Assembly: GCA_964450645.1 (NCBI GenBank)
Contig: CAYVEB010000024.1
Span: forward strand, 1-25,505
DNA length: 25,505 nt
From: JAKSPM01 sp964450645
GTDB taxonomy: Bacteria; Bacillota; Clostridia; Oscillospirales; Oscillospiraceae
Reading direction: 5' to 3'
Shown piece after piece: positions 21,602 through 25,505 of the stretch (position 1 is its first letter; each line of letters begins with the position of its first letter). Both the position numbers and the translations under genes were made by a program. The notes under the pieces were generated by a model. The model was not told where the DNA came from. It worked only from the letters and a program-made list of their open reading frames with translations, and did no database searches.

Positions 21602-22909
21602 CTACAGTCTGGAGTTGATATTGGCCGTAATTTCCTTGATGTTATCCCCTAGGGTGCCTACGCCGCTGTCGAGGCTTTTTTCCACTTTTTTAATCGCGTG
21701 GATTACAGAGGTGTGGTCTTTGCTGAATTCCTTGCCAATGTCCGGCGTGGAGAGGTGGGTAAGCTTGCGGATTAAATACATAGCCACATGCCGCGCCTCC
21801 GCTGTGCCCTTGTTTTTGAGCGTGCCGCGCAGGACGCGCTCTTCAATGGAATAGAACCGGCAAACTTCCTCAATAATTAGCGCCGGAGTGGGCAGCGTTT
21901 CTGCCTTGCCCTTGTACATATCCTTAATGGCGCGGCTGACGTTTTCCAGGTTCAGCGGCATTCCTTGCAGGTCGTGATAGGCTTTGATTTTTTTCACGGT
22001 GCCTTCAATCTGGCGGATGTTGTTGGTAATGTTCTGCGCGATATAGTCGCACACGTCGTCCGGCAGGTGCAGTCCCAGTGTCAGCGCCTTGTTGCGGGTG
22101 ATGGCTACGCGGGTTTCAAATTCCGGCGGATGGACGTCGCAGATCAGGCCCCACTCAAAGCGCGTCCGCAGCCGGTCTTCCAGCCGCAGCATCTCATTGG
22201 GCGGCCGATCGGAGGTCAGAACAATCTGCTTGTGATTTTCATAGAGGGTATTGAAAGTGTGGAAAAATTCCTCTTGGGTGGATTCTTTTCCGGCGATAAA
22301 CTGGATGTCGTCCACCAGAAACAGGTCGGCATTGCGGTATTTGTTGCGAAATTCCATATTTTTGCCGGCCTGCAGGGCGGAGATCAGTTCATTGGTAAAT
22401 TGATCGCCCTTGATGTAGACGATCGTGGCATCCGGATGCGTCTCCTGTAGGGCATAGGCGATGGCGTAGAGCAAATGTGTTTTACCAAGGCCCGACGGAC
22501 CATAGATAAACAGCGGATTATTGACGTCTGCCGGGTGGTTCGCCACGGCGACCGCCGCCGCGTAAGCGAAGCTGTTGGAGGAGCCTACCACGAATTTGTC
22601 GAAGGTGAATTGGGGGTTGCAGTCGAATACCGTAGGCTTGGTATATTTTGGAGGACGCGCTTCATCTTCACACAAGACCACAATCTCCCGGTCCATATTG
22701 AACAGCTGAATCAGCGCCTCGTGGATATTCCCGGCAAGCCGGCGTTCGATCACATCCTTGCGGAATTCGGACGGCGTGTAGATGATCAGTTCCTTGTCGT
22801 TAATTTCAATCACTTCCGCGTCGTCCACCCAAGCGGAAACCAATGCCGAGGTCAGTTGGCTTTCCAACAGACCGATGACCTTTGCCCAGATGTAAGCATT
22901 GGAATACAT
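21602..22909 (-). CDS. dnaA: chromosomal replication initiator DnaA
   Basis: DnaA binds the origin boxes as an ATP-dependent filament and opens the DNA. Domain I covers about 1-80, a short linker follows, and the AAA+ domain shows Walker A GPSGLGKT (137-144) and Walker B LFLVDDIQF (DD at 200-201). The arginine-finger region appears as LRTRFEWGL. Domain IV ends in the DNA-binding signature DHTSVIHAIKKVEK (398-411). The length of 435 residues is slightly shorter than the Bacillus protein because of a short linker. AAAGGAG stands before the ATG. It has its own promoter at 23081-23109 and a roughly 165-base leader with a GC-rich palindrome. Confidence 0.98.
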   Translation of the reverse strand: MYSNAYIWAKVIGLLESQLTSALVSAWVDDAEVIEINDKELIIYTPSEFRKDVIERRLAGNIHEALIQLFNMDREIVVLCEDEARPPKYTKPTVFDCNPQFTFDKFVVGSSNSFAYAAAVAVANHPADVNNPLFIYGPSGLGKTHLLYAIAYALQETHPDATIVYIKGDQFTNELISALQAGKNMEFRNKYRNADLFLVDDIQFIAGKESTQEEFFHTFNTLYENHKQIVLTSDRPPNEMLRLEDRLRTRFEWGLICDVHPPEFETRVAITRNKALTLGLHLPDDVCDYIAQNITNNIRQIEGTVKKIKAYHDLQGMPLNLENVSRAIKDMYKGKAETLPTPALIIEEVCRFYSIEERVLRGTLKNKGTAEARHVAMYLIRKLTHLSTPDIGKEFSKDHTSVIHAIKKVEKSLDSGVGTLGDNIKEITANINSRL

Positions 22910-22953
22910 GGAAATCTCCTTTCAAAAGGTTTTGATCAAGCGGGGGAATCAGC

Positions 22954-22971
22954 GGCGCGGCGCGCCGCGCC
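22954..22971. repeat. 18-bp perfect GC-only palindrome in the dnaA leader
   Basis: GGCGCGGCGCGCCGCGCC is its own reverse complement and contains only G and C. It lies about 45 bases before the dnaA ATG, inside the predicted transcript. It could fold into a strong hairpin or act as a protein site. No T run follows, so it is not a simple terminator. Confidence 0.6.
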
Positions 22972-23080
22972 CGGCGTGTGCGGTACGCGGAATTTTGAGG
23001 AAAGCGTTTTATCGAAACTGGGGATCTGTCGAAAATCCTCGGAAAAATGGGCAGAGAAAACCTATCCGAATTCTATTAGA

Positions 23081-23109
23081 ATTTTACCATAAAATTTCCA
23101 TAATTACAA
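23081..23109 (-). promoter_or_regulatory. promoter of dnaA
   Basis: On the minus strand -35 TTGTAA (23104-23109) and -10 TAAAAT (23081-23086) are 17 bases apart, with TGG directly before the -10. It would start transcription near 23074, about 165 bases before the dnaA ATG. No DnaA box overlaps it, so classical autoregulation is not visible. Confidence 0.65.
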
Positions 23110-23379
23110 GCAAAATAAGTGGAATTTTGTCGTGTATCGTGATAAATAAAAAAATACAAAATGGGGGGTGTTTTAGTGTATTTCACAAAAAAGCGGCCGA
23201 ATTTTTTGCTGCCGGGATTTTCGAAGGCAGGACGCCGCCGCGGGAAAGGAACCAGAAAATCAATGAACGGCGCAAGCCATAATGCGGCGGTGTGACGCGA
23301 AGCAAGGACAATAAAGCGATTGCTGGCGAATATAAGGGTCAACTGTCCATTTTGGCCAGTTGAAATGATGTTACAAATT
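23110..23379. other. gene-free spacer upstream of the dnaA promoter
   Basis: No gene could be supported here. The open frames have no family resemblance. The first part is AT-rich, then GC-rich around 23190-23310. One interrupted inverted repeat is visible, TCAACTG (23339-23345) with CAGTTGA (23357-23363) and an inner CCA/TGG pairing. The position is where rpmH is found in most Firmicutes, but no ribosomal protein L34 frame was recognised on either strand. Confidence 0.5.
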
Positions 23380-23408
23380 TTGAGATTTTCCAACCTGAAA
23401 ATTAAAAA
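23380..23408 (+). promoter_or_regulatory. possible promoter of the hairpin-rich transcript
   Basis: On the plus strand TTGAGA (23380-23385) and TAAAAA (23403-23408) are 17 bases apart. The -35 has one mismatch and the -10 two. It is the best site before the hairpin cluster that ends in a plus-strand terminator, but AT-rich sequence makes chance matches likely. Confidence 0.35.
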
Positions 23409-23414
23409 GTCAGT

Positions 23415-23722
23415 ATGTCGATATGGCGGGGTACATTCTTTGGCAAGCAATGTATTTGCAGCTACAAATACGAAAAACTGGCTGCCGACGTTGCCGCCGG
23501 ATTGCCAGTTTTTGCTTGTTGGGGAGGTTTTGTCTCCGGCTCGGTCCGTGCTTTTGCGTCTGCGACGCAAAGGTCGCCACTGGCGATCCGCACACCCAAT
23601 TCCCCGGAACAGCCCTCGTCGTCGCAAGCTCTATATCGTTCGACCTGTCGCAAACGACAGGTCTCGCTCATTTTGCCGCTTCTCCTCTCCCCACACAGGC
23701 ACGCCTGTGCGGGGTCTTTTTT
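23415..23722 (+). ncRNA. candidate structured RNA, hairpin-rich, ending in a terminator
   Basis: Over about 300 bases there are successive inverted repeats: GTATTTG/CAAATAC (23452-23471), AAAAACTGGC/GCCAGTTTTT (23473-23523), TTTGCGTC/GACGCAAA (23553-23571), GACCTGTCG/CGACAGGTC (23642-23663) and the terminator stem (23689-23716). Frames open here lack ribosome binding sites and look like chance frames. The direction is set by the T run after the last hairpin. It could be a regulatory RNA, or the remnant of a mobile-element transfer region, since strings like this are remembered from gut Firmicute mobile elements; that memory is unverified. No known RNA family was recognised. Confidence 0.4.
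23689..23722 (+). terminator. plus-strand intrinsic terminator
   Basis: CCCCACACAGG and CCTGTGCGGGG pair with one mismatch around a CACG loop (23689-23714), followed by TCTTTTTT. On the minus strand no T run follows. It therefore ends a plus-strand transcript although no protein gene lies before it on that strand, and it sits about 50 bases from the convergent end of the methyltransferase gene. Confidence 0.8.
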
Positions 23723-23770
23723 GGCTTGCTGCGCGTTTGGAAACCGAACACTTGAAAGACAACATATGAA

Positions 23771-25505
23771 TTATTTTTTTCCCACAAGCTGCTGATACAT
23801 CTTTATCAATTCTGCTACGCACTTACTTTCGGTCATGTCTTTTATAGAAAATCCATACGCCTGCATGACAGCACGATCGTTATCCTGATGGGCTTTGCGA
23901 AGTTCCGGAGGCATGGCAACATCATCGTACAGATCAGCAAGGCTGCTGTCCGGATAAAGTGCACGGGCGTCCAAAATAGCCTGCGCGGTCTGCTCAATAC
24001 GCGCTTTTTGTGCATCGGTAGGCGTTGGCCACGGAAAGTTGTTATAGACAATATCATTTGAGTAACGATAGTCACTTTTAATTCTTCCGCACACCGCCCG
24101 CATCCATGCCATATGAACGTTCGAGGTAAGAACGCCAAAGTGGTAGAGGGTAGCATTGGGGATCATGTTGTTTGCATCACCGCAGATCACATCGGGTGAC
24201 AAAAATCCACAAGGAATATATCTGCGGTTTTCAGAGGAGTGCCTTGGAATGAGGATATACGATGTATCCGGCTGCCTCATTTCCATGAACCGCAGTGGGT
24301 ATTCTGCATACTTCCGTGTCGCTGCTTTAGAACTTTCCAGTCGAAACTTCCGTACAGCGTTTACTCTATTTTTAACATACTGCATGGAGACAAGTTCTTT
24401 TGGCGATATTCCTTCCAACCATAGGCACCATCTGGGTAAATTATGTAAAAATTCTTTTGCACCTAAAAATCGTTTGATGTATTTTAACGCATTCGGTTCT
24501 TTTTCTTGAAAAAAATGATATTCATCTTCATTCAGAAAATAATTCCCCCCATCGACTGGACTACTTCCCTTTATCATTTCCGGCACATGAGAAATCGGTC
24601 TGTTGCAATTTTCGATAAAAATATCGTCAGCGTCCAGCAGGTAGGCGCTGATATTCTTTGCGTTTTGAAATCTTTCCCCGGTATAAATACGCTTTGGCTC
24701 TTTATTTGGCATAGTACTGAACCCGATAATCACGCAATGCACATGCGCTTTCATACTTGCCTCGCTGTCCCAGCGAAATGTCCGATGAGCGAAATCAATA
24801 TGAATCCCAAAACGATCATAGAGCGGTTTCCAGACACTTGCTACCTGTTCACCCTGCGTGATGGAATTTGTTGATACAAAAGCCGTCCGGATTGAAGTTT
24901 CATGCATGAATTGTGCTGCTTTGAAATACCAGCCGGAAACATAATCTATCTTTCCTGCCGTTTTATATGGCTTTCCTTTTGCATCGACATAGATAGAAAG
25001 GATATCTTCCTTCTGCGATTTGCTTTGCAAAGAATAGCCCACGAACGGAGGATTTCCCATGATATAGGAAAGCCCATTCTTTGGCACTATGTTTCCCCAA
25101 TCGAAACGCAGAGCGTTTCCCTCCACGATATTCGCATTCGTTTTCAACGGCAGAAAGTCAAGATACATGTGGACAACGGCTTCCGTTTCTTTCATCATCT
25201 GACTCTCCGCGATCCACAGCGCGGTCTTCGCCACCGTCACGGTGAAATCGTTGATCTCGATGCCGTAAAATTGGCTGATCGACACTTTGATAAGGTCCCC
25301 GACATCCAGTATGATCTGCCCTTGATGGATCAGGGAGAGAGCATTATTTTCCAGCCGCCGCAGACTCAGGTAAGTTTCCGTTAAAAAATTGCCGGAACCG
25401 CAGGCAGGGTCCCCTAATTTGAGGGATTTGATACAATCATGTGGGTTTTGAGAAATGCACACCCTTTGCACACTGTTCAGATGCGCTTGTTTGTTTGCCC
25501 GTCCG
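23771..25505 (-). CDS. MmeI/YeeA-like DNA methyltransferase, N-terminus cut by window edge
   Basis: This is a SAM-dependent amino-methyltransferase acting on adenine in DNA, of the class seen in type IIL restriction-modification proteins and YeeA. Motif I appears as LGDPACGSGNF, followed by ETYLSLRRLEN; motif IV is NPPF in YIMGNPPFVGYS, typical of gamma-class N6-adenine enzymes. The later SNDIVYNNFPWP and MPPELRKAHQDND strings match the family's target-recognition and C-terminal regions. The frame stays open to the last base, so 578 codons are seen and about a third of the usual 900 or so residues, including any nuclease domain, lie outside. The GTG near 25471 is internal, not the start. Base composition is more AT-rich than the origin genes, which suggests acquisition. 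Whether it restricts DNA cannot be judged. Confidence 0.9.
   Translation of the reverse strand, partial: GRANKQAHLNSVQRVCISQNPHDCIKSLKLGDPACGSGNFLTETYLSLRRLENNALSLIHQGQIILDVGDLIKVSISQFYGIEINDFTVTVAKTALWIAESQMMKETEAVVHMYLDFLPLKTNANIVEGNALRFDWGNIVPKNGLSYIMGNPPFVGYSLQSKSQKEDILSIYVDAKGKPYKTAGKIDYVSGWYFKAAQFMHETSIRTAFVSTNSITQGEQVASVWKPLYDRFGIHIDFAHRTFRWDSEASMKAHVHCVIIGFSTMPNKEPKRIYTGERFQNAKNISAYLLDADDIFIENCNRPISHVPEMIKGSSPVDGGNYFLNEDEYHFFQEKEPNALKYIKRFLGAKEFLHNLPRWCLWLEGISPKELVSMQYVKNRVNAVRKFRLESSKAATRKYAEYPLRFMEMRQPDTSYILIPRHSSENRRYIPCGFLSPDVICGDANNMIPNATLYHFGVLTSNVHMAWMRAVCGRIKSDYRYSNDIVYNNFPWPTPTDAQKARIEQTAQAILDARALYPDSSLADLYDDVAMPPELRKAHQDNDRAVMQAYGFSIKDMTESKCVAELIKMYQQLVGKK

Noticed and set aside
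22899..23282. 127-codon plus-strand frame across the dnaA leader and promoter
   Set aside because: It has no ribosome binding site or recognisable domain, crosses the dnaA promoter region, and its composition changes sharply along its length, as in non-coding DNA.
23176..23295. 39-codon plus-strand frame from GTG, basic, with a GGGGGG-rich upstream tract; considered as a decayed rpmH or a small basic protein
   Set aside because: The sequence does not align with L34 (no KRTYQP or GRKVLAARR-type strings), the GTG start is weak, and overlapping frames are equally open.
23415..23795. Overlapping plus-strand frames in the hairpin-rich region
   Set aside because: No ribosome binding site, low-complexity Ser/Cys/Arg-rich products, and the inverted repeats and terminator explain the sequence better as RNA or non-coding DNA.
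25469..25471. GTG taken as the start of the methyltransferase
   Set aside because: The frame continues open to the window end, and the SAM-binding motif follows within about 20 residues, far too early for this family, so the real start is outside.

Overview
The window is the dnaA-dnaN-gyrBA origin region of a low-diversity-of-strand, GC-rich Firmicute. The gene order dnaA, dnaN, yaaA, recF, remB, gyrB, gyrA is the Bacillus/Clostridium origin order. The type III glutamine synthetase, the SLH-domain exoprotein, the DUF421/DUF4363 pair, the strong Shine-Dalgarno sites and the GC-rich third codon positions point to class Clostridia, probably a gut Oscillospirales-like lineage. That taxonomic placement is inference, as no rRNA is present. 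All genes except glnN lie on the minus strand.

Layout, left to right. (1) 1-476: a strong minus-strand promoter for a gene beyond the left edge, then a non-coding stretch full of GC-rich hairpins. (2) 477-6811: a tight minus-strand operon, transcribed mnmA, alaX-like, prfA, sua5, coaE, M18 aminopeptidase. Most junctions overlap or are only a few bases apart. It joins tRNA thiolation and t6A synthesis, Ala-tRNA editing and translation termination with CoA synthesis and peptide turnover. (3) 7075-10155: a secreted 1026-aa protein with a papain-like catalytic region, Cys-pair repeats, three SLH repeats and a C-terminal domain, monocistronic with its own promoter and terminator. (4) 10483-11537: a DUF421-DUF4363 membrane pair. 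(5) 11817-13922: glnN on the plus strand, converging on gyrA at a shared terminator. (6) 14028-22909: gyrA, gyrB, remB, an unlisted 48-codon membrane-protein gene, recF, yaaA, dnaN, oriC and dnaA. (7) 22910-23770: the dnaA promoter and leader, then a gene-free stretch holding a candidate structured RNA with a plus-strand terminator. (8) 23771-25505: the C-terminal two thirds of a MmeI/YeeA-like DNA methyltransferase that runs off the right edge. It sits where rpmH-rnpA is usually found.

The dnaA-dnaN intergenic region is a readable replication origin. It has one perfect and several degenerate DnaA boxes, an in-phase run of TAG-type DnaA-trios beside a box, and an AT-rich stretch next to dnaN. 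The most interesting points are the hidden 48-aa ORF between recF and remB, this origin unwinding element, the hairpin-rich candidate RNA between dnaA and the methyltransferase, the compositionally mosaic SLH/cysteine-peptidase-like gene, and a natural Ala at the GyrA quinolone position. I saw no tRNA, rRNA, CRISPR array or intact insertion sequence.
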